DNA of 64,000 nt, from contig NW_003314295.1 in the NCBI RefSeq assembly GCF_000143415.4, forward strand, positions 1,467,834-1,531,833, given 5' to 3'. This DNA comes from Selaginella moellendorffii (taxonomy: Eukaryota > Streptophyta > Lycopodiopsida > Selaginellales > Selaginellaceae). Within the stretch, counting starts at the first letter, position 1; the number at the start of each line of letters is the position of its first letter. The notes below the pieces were generated by a model. The model saw nothing but the letters and a program-made list of their open reading frames with translations, did not search any database and was not told where the DNA came from. Below, piece after piece: positions 1 through 12,497 of the stretch. A program made the position numbers and the translations under genes.

Positions 1-540
1 TTATACTATATTTCCAACTACTATCCTAGTATATATTTAGAATCCTTAAACGTTCAATTTAAAATGTAAAATCTATTAACAATGTTGTATTGCACCTCCT
101 TGGCAAAGATCTAAATGGAAAAAATATAAACTTATCTTTTCTTAAGGAACAAAGTGAAAGGTAGAAAAGTACTTGCAAAAGTTTAGGATGATGAGCACTC
201 TCATTTGAATATATCTCACTATTACCTTTATTCAAATGTTGATAAAATTAAAGCTAAATATGTTTTTTAAGCTTAAAACCATCAATGTTCATTTATAATT
301 CTACACTAAAAGATTATAGTGAAAAAAAAAACACTTTCATTTACAAATATTAACCCTATATTTAATACTTTGTCAATATCTTTGATGGCAATTAAATTAA
401 ATTTTTATTGTAGCTTGATATACATTTCCACCAGGGTGTTGCCCAAGGTTAGCTTGAAAATTCAATTTCTCAAGATTATAAGAATTGTTTACTTTCTATT
501 GAGCTTTTCACTCAAGTAAAAATGATAGGAATCAAATATT
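1..540. other. AT-rich stretch without a recognisable gene
   Basis: This is AT-rich sequence with only short open frames that match no family I recognise. No repeat boundary or RNA gene is visible. Confidence 0.5.
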
Positions 541-1120
541 GAAGCTTTTATAACAGCATCAATAGCTTGCTTTGGTTTGGGAGAGATGATGAATTAAGAG
601 TGTATAAATCCACAAGAATACTTGTTATGAACATCTATAATTCATCTTGATACACTTAAACAAGTTTTTCATATTTACAAAAAACCTATCAATTTCTATA
701 TACCAAGTATGAGTGGATGTACTTTTTATAGACAATCTGATTTCCTAGATAAGTTTTATACTTAGTCATATAAAAAACTTTGTGAATAAGGTTGCTCAAA
801 AGGTATGTGCAAATTTAATTCTTGCCTTCCAAATTCTCGTAGAATTTATTAATGCACTATTAACTTGTGCAATGATGAGAGCTAGATTGTTGTCCTTGAT
901 TGCTCTAAAAGCTTTGTTATAATGCCAAGGCATAGCATCAGAAACCAAATGGGCATCCATAATAATTTTGCACTTGGCATATAAATCCAAAATTATCTTG
1001 AGTATGTATTTTTATTTTCTTCTACAGGATTTTACTCTTGTGTAACCCCGTCTTGTACACTCGTAACCTTCCAAGTGTTAAATTTATATTCAAAGGCATA
1101 AAGCTACAAAATTCATAACG
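541..1120. pseudogene. Rearranged PPR-gene relic, copy 1
   Basis: Two pieces of a PPR gene like the intact one at 58-60.2 kb survive here. The piece at about 740-870 reads on the plus strand and matches the repeat region encoded near 58985-59150. The piece at 870-990 reads on the minus strand (LYAKCKIIMDAHLVSDAMPWH) and matches the repeat encoded near 59410-59560, where the intact gene has LYAKCGSMVDARLAFDTMPWH. One piece is therefore inverted relative to the other. The same order and inversion recur at about 60.6-61.0 kb, again upstream of an 8-cysteine peptide copy, so the two relics share an ancestor that was already rearranged. Many stops and indels show it is not functional. Confidence 0.6.
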
Positions 1121-1247
1121 TAAAAGTATTTGTTGATTTCTACAAGAAATAGTGAGTTTTTGTAGCTAATATTTAGCATTGTAAAAATTTAATAATCTTT
1201 ACAATATAATTCAGCTTGTTTGTTCACTTAACTCATTTTAGGAAGAA

Positions 1248-1472
1248 ATGGTGTTTTCTAAAAATATGATATGTGTTTTTTTGATGATTTTTACTTTAGT
1301 TGCAAGTTTTAGAGATGCAAACCTAGGAATTGTACCAGCAAGTAAGCTCTCTGAAGGTGGAGTTTTACATCCTTTAGCAGCATCTTGCTCATGTTCTACA
1401 TATTATTGTGTCGATCCATACATAATATGTGATTGTTATCCAGGTTGTAATTGTTTATGTTACTCTTCATAG
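1248..1472 (+). CDS. Small secreted 8-cysteine peptide (paralog 1)
   Basis: This single-exon frame encodes 74 residues. A hydrophobic signal peptide (about residues 1-20, MVFSKNMICVFLMIFTLVAS) is followed by a short propeptide-like part with the family motif EGGVLHPL. The cysteine-rich C-terminus has the spacing C-x-C-x4-C-x6-C-x-C-x3-C-x-C-x-C. The two intact paralogs at 44.2 and 46.9 kb share exactly this spacing, and four damaged copies lie elsewhere in the window, which is good evidence for a real gene family. I do not recognise the family. A secreted signalling, defence or metal-binding peptide would fit, but the function is unknown. The upstream 100 bp is AT-rich. The start follows AAGAA, as in the paralogs. 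Confidence 0.75.
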   Translation: MVFSKNMICVFLMIFTLVASFRDANLGIVPASKLSEGGVLHPLAASCSCSTYYCVDPYIICDCYPGCNCLCYSS

Positions 1473-2361
1473 AAATAAAGCATAATTATGTTACTTTCTT
1501 TAAAAAATAAAGTATGATTATGAATCTATGGCTAAATTATTAACTCTTTTTACAATTCTTAAATTACAAGATATGGTTTTCTATACTTAGTTATATAAAT
1601 GTTTTTGAAAATATGCTTTAGAGGAATTTGAGTTCATTTACAAATTTGATAAAGAGGTAAATATTTTATCTTGTATATTTTCCCAGGCAGAGCAAAAGAA
1701 GGAAACTTAGACGAAATGAAGTTATGCCTAAGTTTAGGCATCCAAATAAAAAAGACTCGACCTAGGCAAAAAGCAGTTAAGAATGGTTATAAAATCATAT
1801 AGTATATAAGTAGCACTTAAACGTACTGAAAAACAACCCCCACTCACTATTGTATACATATGCATTGAATTAACCATCTTTGGAATTTGATATTGAGTTA
1901 TATTCTATTCTTCTTTATTTTCTTCTCTTCTTCTTCTACGTTTTTGTTTTTGTTATTTATCATTGTTTTGTAGGCAGGAGTGAGAACGCGAGTACAAGTA
2001 GAAAAAGCCTTACTCATTTTTGGCGACTATAGTGGGATAAATTGTCATTTTTTAGTTTGAAAAATAATTAGGAGAAAATTGCTTATGAATTCCAAATATG
2101 CACAATACTAAGAATCACAAGTAAATCTCTTCAATGATTGTAAAGGCTTTGAGCCTAGACAACACTAAAAAAAGGAACTCTTTTTGCAATTATAGTGACT
2201 TAGTGCTCAAACAACGTAGGAAAGATAGTTTCTCAATTGTCACTAAAGCCACAGAGCATGGAATGAGTTTGAAATTGAAGTACAACATACATTGCCAAAA
2301 AACTCAAATTTAAATTTTTTTACTAATAATTTCTTGAGAAAAATCCAAAAGAATAAGGAAT
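1473..2361. other. Intergenic AT-rich sequence
   Basis: No gene is recognised. A pyrimidine-rich tract lies near 1910-1970. The stretch ends in GGAAT (2357-2361), the left target-site duplicate of the large LTR element that follows. Confidence 0.5.
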
Positions 2362-3515
2362 TGTTGCGAATGTGACTTTGGGTATTGAAAGTTATTTATC
2401 GGCTAGTCCTTACGGACACTCTTTCCTTACTGCCACGATGGCAGGAGGTCGGTATTGCTGGACCCTTTATTAGTCCCTCTTGTTCAAGTGTTAGTAAATT
2501 AGACTTTGCATTTGCATTTGGCCGGACGAGCATAAAGAAGGAATTCCTAAGTGTCTATTTAGCCAAACATACTTGGCCCAGCTTGTTAGTTCTCTTTTAC
2601 TTTATCTTGCACTGGCTTGACAAAAACCCTCGCGTATTGAGACTAGTCCCTCAATATCACTACATGATAGCTTACCATGTCTGCCAAACACCCTTGCTAT
2701 CATGCCCTTTGTGTTAGTTTCATTTCGGTCCCAAATGCTATTTATGGAAAGTGTCTAAATTTGCTCATTTGGCATATCTACGGAATGTAGAGATTGTCTT
2801 GAACACAATAGTGTTCGTCCCATGTCCAAATTCGCAATCTAGTGCTATTCCATATTTAGTAAGTTTTAAGCTTGTCCCAAAGACTAACTTCTGATACTAA
2901 GGGAGGCTTGGGGTGAAAGCCCAAAACGTGTGTTCCTCAAGGGAAGGGGGGGGGGGGGGGTTATAGGGGGTTCCAAATGTATAGTAGGGATAGGGGGTAG
3001 GTCGGGCATGGCTGACCAACCTGAGGCATAGTTTAGCTCTCGTTTGCGTGTCTGTCCTTGTTCTGCATTTGGCTTGGGTCTAAGCGTAAGTTCCATTCCA
3101 TGCTAGCTGGTAGAGTACCTAAATCCTTGCATTAGGCCACCGGTATGCCGAAATAGTGCCAGACTCCGTTTGGCTCCGTTTTACATGCTGGTCCTGGCAT
3201 TGGGATGTTGGTTGCTCTAGGACTGTTCCAAGTTGCTCCGGGCTCCTATCCCTTCGCTCTTTGGGCTGTATGCTCGGGAGTTGCTCTATGGTCCGGTTTC
3301 ATCACTCCTTGGCTCCATGCTTCGGAGTTTGGCACCGTTCCTTCATTTAGTGGCCCAAGGCCTTGAACCTCAGTTCCACACCACTGTCCTTTGAACATGT
3401 GGCATATGACATGTGGCATGTGTCACGTGGCATAAAGAGGGTTTAGGTTCCACTTCATGGTGTTATCCTATGGTAAATCCCTATAGAATAAAGGGTCAAA
3501 ACCACGTGCGCTATA
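2362..3515 (+). repeat. 5' LTR of the outermost element
   Basis: It begins TGTTGCGAATGTGAC and ends GCGCTATA, where the sister copies end CTACA. A run of about 14 G lies near 2947-2960. A hairpin near the 3' end (TTATCCTATGGTAAATC and its complement) is shared with the copies at 5611-6758 and 32800-33952. Confidence 0.8.
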
Positions 3516-3517
3516 TT

Positions 3518-3529
3518 TGGTATTAAAGG
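3518..3529 (+). promoter_or_regulatory. Decayed primer-binding site (tRNA-iMet type)
   Basis: TGGTATTAAAGG lies two bases inside the 5' LTR. It differs from the common plant LTR-element PBS TGGTATCAGAGC at three positions. Confidence 0.6.
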
Positions 3530-5610
3530 ATACTTCTCAACGAGTACTATTCAATGAGATTGGGCAACTAGTCTCATTGCATACGCAGAGATGAAAACGA
3601 TGATCCGAGTGGGTATACGTTTGGGTGCAAAAGGCTTTACAATCGTTCCTTGGGTATGGATTTGGTTAGCTTGTTGTACCATGATGATGTGAGCTTGCTC
3701 TTGGGCTCATAGGATGGATTTGAGATGTTCCGTTCACACAAGTTTGCGTTTGGGCTCGTGAGTGAGGCACATTAACAACTAAAGGTTACACTTTGAGTTG
3801 GCAGGATTAATGTTAGCCTATCAATGGTTCCATGAGTTGTTCCATGTACCATGGGTAAAAGCAAACCTTCCCTGAGTTTACTATGAGTGGCAAATAGGAT
3901 GGTCCGTAGCTGTTTAGCACGGCACTAGTGGATCCTTCCTAGGCATGATTATAAGTGGATCAATTAAGATTGTAAGGAATAATCTATTGGTTCAAGCAGT
4001 CATTGCCATGCTCTCTCATAAACTTTTCTTGGGTTGGACTAAAGGCAATGTGAAAGTAAGCTTGAGGTTTGGTCAAAGATGAGACCGAAAAGAGAGTCAT
4101 TAGGGACGAATGATCAAACACGTAAATCATCTTCCCTTTTTGGAAAGATGATTTGCAACGAGGTGTTAACTCATTGCTCGTGTTCATATATTATGCCATC
4201 AAGAGTCCCTATCTTGATGCATTTTGGAGATGATGGTTTTACAAATGATGAGTTTATGGGGTGGATAGTGGTGAAGCGCTAAACCATTTTATCTAAACTT
4301 GCTATTGGAAGACTTAGGTTGCAATGCTCAATTCTTTTCTAGAAAAATCTTGCTATTGCTCCTTGAGTGGCTTGGTGTTGGATTAGTTTTGAGTTTGGTT
4401 AGAAAAAGAGTGGTATGAGTTTATCCATGTTGTGAATAAAAGTTAGTGGTGTTGGGTGTTATAAATCTCTATCAGTGGAGTGGTAATGCGAAAAGCTATA
4501 AGCCATTAAAGAGAACAACTAACTATCATGAAAGATCATCAATCATCCCATCAATAAAGAGATGTATAATCATCATCGAAGAAAGAATCTACCATCCCAT
4601 AAAATGGCAAATCATTCTATATTAATAATAATCAAGCAAAACTCTTGACAAGGATAATCAACTATCTTAGATGATAGTCAATCATCACCAATGATTGCCA
4701 GATACAAATACTAACTTCAATATTGAAGTTAACAAGTTAAAATGCCTTCCCCAATAACTTTTAACAAATGAAACAATGAATATAAAACTCAAAAAACCAA
4801 AAGCTTGAAGAAGTCTATAGCCAAGTCTTGCTTAGTAATGATCATAAGTCTCGCATGAAATAACTTTAATGTTAAAGAAGAAAATCATAGTATAACCCAC
4901 AATATCCTCCTCAACACATCGATAAACTAAACTTCATAATACCAAAGCTAATGAAGAGCATGTTTGCATCAATCCAAAAGTTAAGCATAATGAAGCTATG
5001 CTCAACAAATGATTACCAAACGATCCTCCAGAAATCCATCTATAGCAAAACGTAACTTACTTCATAGCAAATATAAGAAGAATCATCAATGATCAATATA
5101 TCCTAACTCAAATCCTATAAGGATTTAAACGTTTCAATATCGATCACTAACTCTTCCGCTTGTAGAGTTAGCATAGTCCACGACTGAATCACTTTTCAAG
5201 GAAAAGCCAAAACTTAACCCCTACTAAATAATCTTGTCTAGAACACAACTAACTCAACTTGCTACTTAGTTCAGTTGAATGTCAATACAGTTGCTAACTA
5301 GCAAATGCATGAATGTCAGTAACATAAAGCTACAGCCACATCCTCAACACTATCTTCATCAAGACTAATAAAACTTGCCATCAATCTTTCAGATAGACAT
5401 CTCATTTCACTCAAATCTCAACATCAACAATATTAATAACAAGGCATCATTTCAATGCTATCAACACCATAACAAAGCTAGAAGAAACAAGAGTGAATCA
5501 CCACTCAAAACTCTCTATCAACTAAGCTAACCAAGGTTGAAGATACTTTACTCAACCAAGACTAATCCTCCAACAATACTTAGTTACAAATAACACATCA
5601 TCAAGGAGTG
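3530..5610. other. Internal region of the outermost LTR element
   Basis: This stretch is non-coding as far as I can see. The first 900 bp is G/T-rich and the remainder is C/A-rich with many CAT/ATC triplets. No retroviral domain is recognised in any frame. It ends in the target duplicate GAGTG (5606-5610). Confidence 0.55.
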
Positions 5611-6758
5611 TGTCGCGAATGTGACTTCGGGTATCAAAAGTTACCTGTCGGCCAGTCTTTTCGGATATTCTTTCCTTACTGCCACGACGGTAGGAGATCG
5701 GTATTGCTGGACTTGTTATTAGTCTCCGCCTAAGCTAGTTGAGAAATTGGTCATCACATATGTACTTAGACCGAAAGGGCACTAAGGAAGGAAATCCTAA
5801 GTTGTCATTTAGTCAAGCATACTTGACATGGTGATGAGAAACTCATGATGTTGGCTTGCATTTGCTAGTGTTGGGAACCCCTGCGATATTGAGATTGGTC
5901 CCTCAATATTCGCTAAATGATAGTTTACCGTGTTTGCCAAACACTCTCACTATCATGCCCTTTGTGTTAATCTCATTTCGATCCCAAATGTTATTTATGG
6001 AAAGTGTCCAGATTTGCTCATTTGGCATATCTACGGAATGTAGAGATCGGCCTGAACACAATGGTGTTCGTCCCGTGTCCAAATTTGCAATCTAGCGCCA
6101 TTCCATATTTAGTAGGTTTCGAGCTTGTCCCAGAGACTAACTCCTGATACTAAGGAAGGCTTGGGGTGAAAGCCCAAAGCGTGTGTTCCTCAAGGGGGGG
6201 GGTTATGGGGGGTTCCAAATGTATAGTAGGGATAGTGGGTAGGTTGGGCATGGCTGACCAACCTGAGGCATAGTCTAGCTCCCGCTTGCGTGCTTGTCTT
6301 TGTTTTGCATCTAGCTTGGGTTTAAGCCCAAGTTCCATTCCATGCTAGCTGGTGGAGTACCCATGTCCTCGCGTTAGGCCACTGGTATGCCGAAATAGCG
6401 CCAAACTCCGTTTGGCTTCGTTTTGCATGTTGGTTCTGATATTGGGATGCTGGTTACTCTAGGATTGTTCCAAGTCGCTTCAGGCTCCTGTCCCTTCGCT
6501 CCTTGGGCTATACACTCGGGAATTGCTCTATGGTTCGGTTCCATCACTCCTTGGCTCCACGCTTGGAAGTTTGGCACCATTCCTTTGTTTAGTGGCCCTA
6601 GGCCCTAAACCTCAGGTTCCACACCACGTTTCTTTGGACACGTGGCATGTGACACATGGCATCTGTCACGTGGCATAAAGAGGGTTTGGGTTCCACTTCG
6701 TGGTGTTATCCTATAGTAAATCATCATAGGATAAAGGGTCAAAACCACATGCGCTACA
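5611..6758 (+). mobile_element. Solo LTR of the same family, TSD GAGTG
   Basis: This 1148-bp copy starts TGTCGCGAATGTGAC and ends GCGCTACA. It is flanked on both sides by GAGTG (5606-5610 and 6759-6763) and has no internal region. This is the signature of unequal recombination between the two LTRs of an element that had inserted into the outer element. It resembles the LTRs at 2362 and 32800 along its whole length, including the G-run and the hairpin near the 3' end. Confidence 0.85.
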
Positions 6759-8711
6759 GAGTGATTCACCACATCCAAGACTCAATGAAATCCAACACCA
6801 CAAACTAAATACAACCAAATGATATTAATAGAGGTAGAGTCGATATGCCAACAAAGAAAACCCATGTAAATCTAACAACACGACCCTCCACAACACCATC
6901 CAGTAAAACAAACCCATCACTACTAAATCACCATCGAGTCAAGTAAGTGTTAAAAGTCCTTGACGAAGTCTACAAGTAATCATTAGTTGCAAAGTAACTA
7001 ACAATCACTCTTCAACTTGCCTTCACAAGACCCAAACACTAAACTCTTGCCATTGAGTCATATACTTGTCCAACATTGTAACGCATGTGATCATGGGATG
7101 AGATTTGGATATACTGTCACCGTGGATCCTTGGAACCTTGGGGGATAAATGGGGATAAAATAACCACTAAGAGCTCTCTCATCAAGCAATTGCTCTTTTT
7201 TCAGTTGGCTTAAGGGGAGAGAGATAAAATGGGCTATAAACATGAATGTAATACCCCAAGCATGAGATAAAGGTTTATGGACAAACACAAACTAAATAAC
7301 TACTCGAATTCAACTCAACTATAATAAGCTCACTAACACATCTAGTCAATAGCTCCAAGCATGCCTTGGCTATACATGATCAACACTGAGTTAAAATTAA
7401 AGTGAAGACCACGAGATGGATTCATATTGGTACACAACCTCCTTATAGACAAGCCATAGTATGGGTACCAACATCTCAACCTTAAACAACTAAGTTGGAC
7501 ATCACCATCCTTAGCTAGGGTGCAGGGCCACCAAGACCAAGTCAACATCAGTGAGAGTTCACTACTCTCATAGAGTCTTAACGAAATGCAAGGTGCAACC
7601 TGCTACCAAGCAGAACACTATAAAAGAAAGGCATAAGGGTCACCTTTCTTAAAAAAGCGCAATAGCCACTTTTCTACATAAACTCCAGACTCTATCCAAC
7701 TCAATTACCTTAGCTCCAAAAGTCAGCATCCCTTTCGGGTTGTATCATACAAACTACTTATTAAGGTTTTAAGCCAACCGAAGTCAACTCCAACCCCTTC
7801 ACTAGTTTGTATTAACTTACGAAAACGAAATGGTTTTCGGATAAAGTGATCAATAGATCAGCCATTGGAAAAGCCTAAGAAAATTTGTGGAAAATTTTCT
7901 ATCCTAGAGAAAGAATAACTTTTAGTCCAGAAATACAAACTTCCAAGACTCAACAAACTTCCTCCTACTTACAATTTCACATAGATTCACCTCAACACCA
8001 ATTCTCATGACCCATAGTATGTTTAAGCTTTGAACATTTTTTTGCCCATACTTCCGACATCTAACACCAACATCCGCAAACATAAAAATGAACATCCAAG
8101 GCTTGATCACGAAGACCACTTCTTCGGATATCCATATTGCATTAACACTCTTTTTCAGTCACCTTCAAGATACAATGTGAAGCCAAAACACTAATAAGAA
8201 AAATGACATGGAAAATCAAGTTTCAAAGAAAATTCCTCATCACTTGAACAACAATGCCACTTCCACTAACATAAGTGCTAGTGATGTCAATGCCTCAACT
8301 ACACACCTTCTCCGTCCAATAATCTACTTCAAGTGCTAACGAAACAACCGACAAGCCATAGCAAGTGAATGCTATAACCCTTTCCAACACCTTATAGGCC
8401 AATTCTCAAGGAAACAACGTACCAACTTAAGCTTAGCATAATGGACCACCATCGAAAATCTAATCAAAGCTACTACAATGCTACTACATGCAAGTAAACT
8501 AGCTTCACTATTAACCACTTTGGGGTTGATCATCGTTTGACCAAGCAACTTCGTAAACACATTGCTCATTATCACATGGATATGATATAGAAATCACAAT
8601 GACTTGATCATCAATTGAGCAACACCACGAGCGATGTCTATGTCGTTTCTTCAAAGGTTTATATGAGTATCAAGTGCAAACTCGATTCGACAAAAATGCC
8701 ATACATATACT
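6759..8711. other. Internal region of the outermost LTR element, continued
   Basis: C/A-rich sequence resumes after the solo LTR. No coding similarity is recognised. It ends with ATACT (8707-8711), the left target duplicate of the chromovirus. Confidence 0.55.
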
Positions 8712-9808
8712 TGTAAACTACAAATTTTTTCTTTCCAATTTTCCAGCTTACCTCGTCTATCCGTCCAACACTGCCTTGGCTTTTGCTAAGTTCCCTTACC
8801 AAAGTTCCTGCATATGGTACTAGCTCCTACTTGGTTTCAGCTACTCACTACACGAGCAATAGAGTGTTAGCCATCCATCCACGGATTCCCAAATCTCTCT
8901 CAATCCCCCTCCCCAGGTTAGGCTGGACTTAAGGTTCGGCTACACTCCCCACAAGCACAAGCAGCTAAGCACACCAAGCTTCCAGGTTCCTAACATCCCT
9001 TGGTACCATAAGACTTGATCATGGGACCCTCTAAATCCCAAGTCTCGGGTACAACCCTTGCTTCAGGACGCCAGGGCGAAACACCGTGGCATAACGGCCC
9101 GGTATGGGTACCTCTACCCCCCCACTTTCATCCCGAAGGGAAGGTCCAAGCCCCTAGGAAGGGCGAGGACCAATGAGCCGCATGGTACTCAAGTGGGGCA
9201 CCACTCCACATGAGTCGGGAGCACCACAGTCGGTTTCCCTTTCGGGAGTGGGAGCTACTCTTGAGCACTTCCTGGGATGGCCCCTCCAGCACCAACCAAG
9301 TCCATGCTCACTTCCACCCAAGGCCCCTCGGTCCCAGTCCCAACCTCAAGTCAGTTTGGAAGCCCCATTGAAGAGTTCCTTCAAAACTGGTTCTTGGACC
9401 TCACTATCCCTACTATACTTTTGGAACCCCCTACAGCCCCCCCCCCCCCCCCCCCTGGGAGACGCACGCTTTGGGTTTTCACCCCTTGACCTGTATTAGT
9501 ACTCGGACTTAGTCTCTAGCTCGATCTCTGGCTCGATCTCGGACTCGATCTTGGATCTGACTTCGGATTCGGTCTCGGACTCAATCTCGGACCTGATCTC
9601 GGACCCGATTTTGGATCTTGGACTCGGTCTCGAACTCGGTCTCCGAGTTGGTCTTGGACTCGATTCCGGACTCTATCTCAAACTCAGTCTTAGAGTTGGT
9701 TTTGGACTCGATCTTAGACTTGGTCCCATCCGATGAACTCTTTATCATTTTGGTCATGCTTTCGGGGCTCCTTTAGCCTACGACACCTCGGCGAGTTAGT
9801 TCCTTACA
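8712..9808 (-). repeat. 3' LTR of the chromovirus
   Basis: It is bounded by TGTAA at 8712 and CTTACA at 9803-9808. It contains a poly-C run near 9440-9460 and a degenerate CTCGGACT/CTCGATCT tract at about 9500-9730. It aligns with 30554-31726. Confidence 0.88.
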
Positions 9809-9998
9809 ACTCCACCACCCATAGAAGAAGTTCGATGCCCATATCGAACGTCTCTTTTTTATCCTACGACTTGTTGACCATGTCTTCGGGGGCATCCCCC
9901 CACTTAACGGTGTGCCTAAGTTAGCCTCCCCGGCCAAGAGCCCATGACAACGGAATATAGATGTCCCTATACTCCTCACCTCACCACGCCCTAGTATG

Positions 9999-10592
9999 TG
10001 TAAGCTCCTGAGTTTAGACTTCCTGAGAGGTCACCCAGCCCAGTACTATTCAAACCCAAGGACGCTTAACCCCAAGTATCCCAAGACCCTTAACCGATTG
10101 GAAAAGGGGGTGCACTCTTGTTCATGGGCCCTTTCCCTCTATATTTGAACCCTAACGGATCGTCTCTCAAGTCGTTCCCTTTGGTTGCTTACAATCCACC
10201 ACGCTTCCCTGCAAGTTCACGCCCTCGTGAATGGAAGCTGAGAGCCGCAGCTCTCCCGAGAGCCCCGCTCTCTTGACACCCTACCCCTCGGGTCGAGCTC
10301 AGCGGGAGCAAACTGGACCAGCCAGATGTCAATCAACATGTGGTGCGATTCCCTTAGTCAACCAACAGAGTCGGACCCGAAACCTCTCTGATACCAATGT
10401 AAGCTCTTGAGTTTAGACTTCCTGAGAGGTCACCCAACCCAATACTATTCAAACCCAAGGACGCTTAACCCCAAGTATCCCAAGACCCTTAACTGATTGG
10501 AAAAGGGGGTGCACTCTTGTTCATGGGCCCTTTCCCTCTATATTTGAACCCTAACGGATCGTCTCTCAAGTCGTTCCCTTTGGTTGCTTACA
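9999..10592 (-). mobile_element. TRIM element (miniature LTR retrotransposon), TSD GTATG
   Basis: Two nearly identical 195-bp direct repeats (9999-10193 and 10398-10592), each starting TGTAAGCTC and ending GCTTACA, flank only 204 bp of internal DNA. The whole is bracketed by GTATG at 9994-9998 and 10593-10597. On the minus strand a near-perfect iMet PBS (TGGTATCAGAGAGG, positions 10383-10396) lies directly inside the 10398 repeat, which gives the orientation. No coding capacity is present, so mobilisation would depend on another element. A decayed solo copy of the same LTR lies at about 35.998-36.18 kb. Confidence 0.88.
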
Positions 10593-12490
10593 GTATGGGG
10601 TCGGGACTTGAACCCAGCCTTGCTTTATTAGGGGGTTGGGACTTGAACCCTGAACCCAACCTCCATAGAATATGTTTACGGATTCGACATCCCCGCAGGG
10701 AGTCGGGCGTAGTTCTCTACGCCTGGTCGACCTAGCTAACCCATGCTAATTAGCTTACCTTCGGCGCGCTGTAAGCGACTAAATTTTCCATTCTACTTTA
10801 GTCACTTAACCACACCTCTGACCACTTGGAGGAGTCTCATTCACAACCTCCATAAGTCCAATCCAGGACTTGGGACTTGCTAGCCCCGAGAATGGCATCC
10901 ATGCTACTCAACATTTGCACTTGGTCCAAGTGCTCCACATGTCCGATCCCATGACCGACACTCAAAGGTACCACCGACATAGCAGCCCGTTACGCTAAGG
11001 CCATGCCCAATCACCTTTGCCACACTGGTAGTCCAATACCACTTGCATCACCGTCTTGGCTCTCCAAGACTAGGCAAACCATCTGTGAGTGGTCATCTCA
11101 GATCCACTCCTTAGCATCCTTAGGATGCCCACCGACAAGGGCAATAGCCTTCCCCAATATCCCTCTGTCAGTCCCCACTAAGTCCCTTTCTGCCCCTGGC
11201 CGTGTTTGCCAACACTGCCACTGGATCGAGACCCACAGGCCCGACCACTAAGTCCCACGGTCCTCTGGGACTTCCTCACCACACGACTGTGTCCTTGGTC
11301 ACTACCCCAGAGGACTGCTCCTCTTCCTTTCCATAGTTTGGGCCTTTGGGACAACATTTCGGAACACCGTGGCCTTACGCGAGCCACCTGGGTACTCTCC
11401 CCACCTTTCGCCTTTAGGTGCTCTAGCCATGGGCTTAGAGCGAGGTTCCGTTGAGCCACGCCTGGTATCCAAGTAGGTAGTGCCACCCACACTTGGACTG
11501 GGAGCATCGGCCAGTCGATCTCCCGGGGGAACTAGAGCCGGCTCTTGAACACTTCACCAAGCTACCCCACTTGTCGGTCTGTGTTCACTCTAGTCTTGGA
11601 CTTCCCAGTGGGCAGCTCATCACCCAACACTGGGTCCGGCCTTCCTGGGCCAAACTGGCCTTTCCTGGCCAAACTGGCTCCACTGCAGTCCTCCCCCTAC
11701 TATACTTTTGGAGCTCACCAAACCCCCCAGGGTCTGGGAGACGAACGCTTTGGGCTTTCACCCTCTCAGACTCGAACTCGGACTCGGACTCGGACTCGGA
11801 CTCGGACTCGGACTCGGACTCGGGCTCGGGCTCGGGCTCGGTCTCGGCCTCGGCCTCGGCCTCGTTCTCGGTCCCGATCTCGGTCTCGGTCTCGGTCTCG
11901 GTCTTGGTCCCGGTCTCGGTCTCGACTTCGGACTCCATCTCAGACTCCATCTCGGGTCCATCTCGGGTCCACCTCGAACTCCATCTCAGACTCCATCTCG
12001 GGTCCATCTCGGGTCCACCTCGGACTCCATCTCGGACTCCATCTCGGACTCCACTTCGGACTCCAACTCGGGTCCATCTCGGACTCCACTTCGGACTCCA
12101 ACTCGGGTCCATCTCGGACTCCATCTCGGACTCCATCTCGGGTCCATCTCGGACTCCATCTCGGGTCCATCTCGGACTCCACTTCGGACTCCAACTCGAG
12201 TCCATCTCGGACACTTCCACGTGTCATGTGTTGGTCCTTTTGGGTCCCTTTTTGGAGCCTCGCTTTTTGCTCGCTTCGTGCTCGTTCCTCAAGCACTTCG
12301 TTGGGAGTTCCACTCCCGCTCTTGACTTTTCAAGTCGGAGCTTTTGGTCCAAACGTGTTACGCTCGTTTGGCTCTCGCTTCAGCCACTACCATGTGGCAC
12401 CCTTTCCGGCTCCACTTTGGGGCCTAGGGATTTTGTGTCTCACACGCGCCTTCGGGTCCCAACATATGCCATTGCTCAACTTCTCAAATT
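10593..12490. other. 3' non-coding part of the chromovirus, with an LTR-like segment
   Basis: No retroelement gene is seen here. The stretch near 11690-11765 (a TATACTTTTGGAGC block followed by GGGAGACGAACGC) resembles a block shared by both chromovirus LTRs near 9415-9485 and 31255-31330. It may be a diverged LTR of a related element or captured U3 sequence. GACTTGAACCC motifs at about 10608-10650 recall tRNA T-arms, but no cloverleaf could be built. Confidence 0.45.
11763..12215. repeat. Degenerate hexanucleotide/dodecanucleotide array
   Basis: The array starts as about ten units of CTCGGA, passes through CTCGGGCTCGGT variants and ends as CCATCTCGGACT / CCATCTCGGGTC units. Because the unit length is a multiple of three it stays open in several frames, giving Ser-Asp, Arg-Thr, Leu-Gly and Glu-Ser runs. 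The long open frames here are therefore repeat artefacts rather than genes. Confidence 0.9.
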
Positions 12491-12497
12491 GATACTT

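Noticed and set aside
2941-2960. G or C homopolymer runs (also near 9440, 31286, 33380 and 47820) as G-quadruplex control elements
   Set aside because: They recur at the same place in LTR copies and vary in length; they may be real or assembly-length errors and carry no further signal.
10600-10760. tRNA gene suggested by GACTTGAACCC (T-arm like) motifs
   Set aside because: No acceptor stem, D-arm or anticodon arm could be paired on either strand, and the motif is repeated in non-tRNA context.
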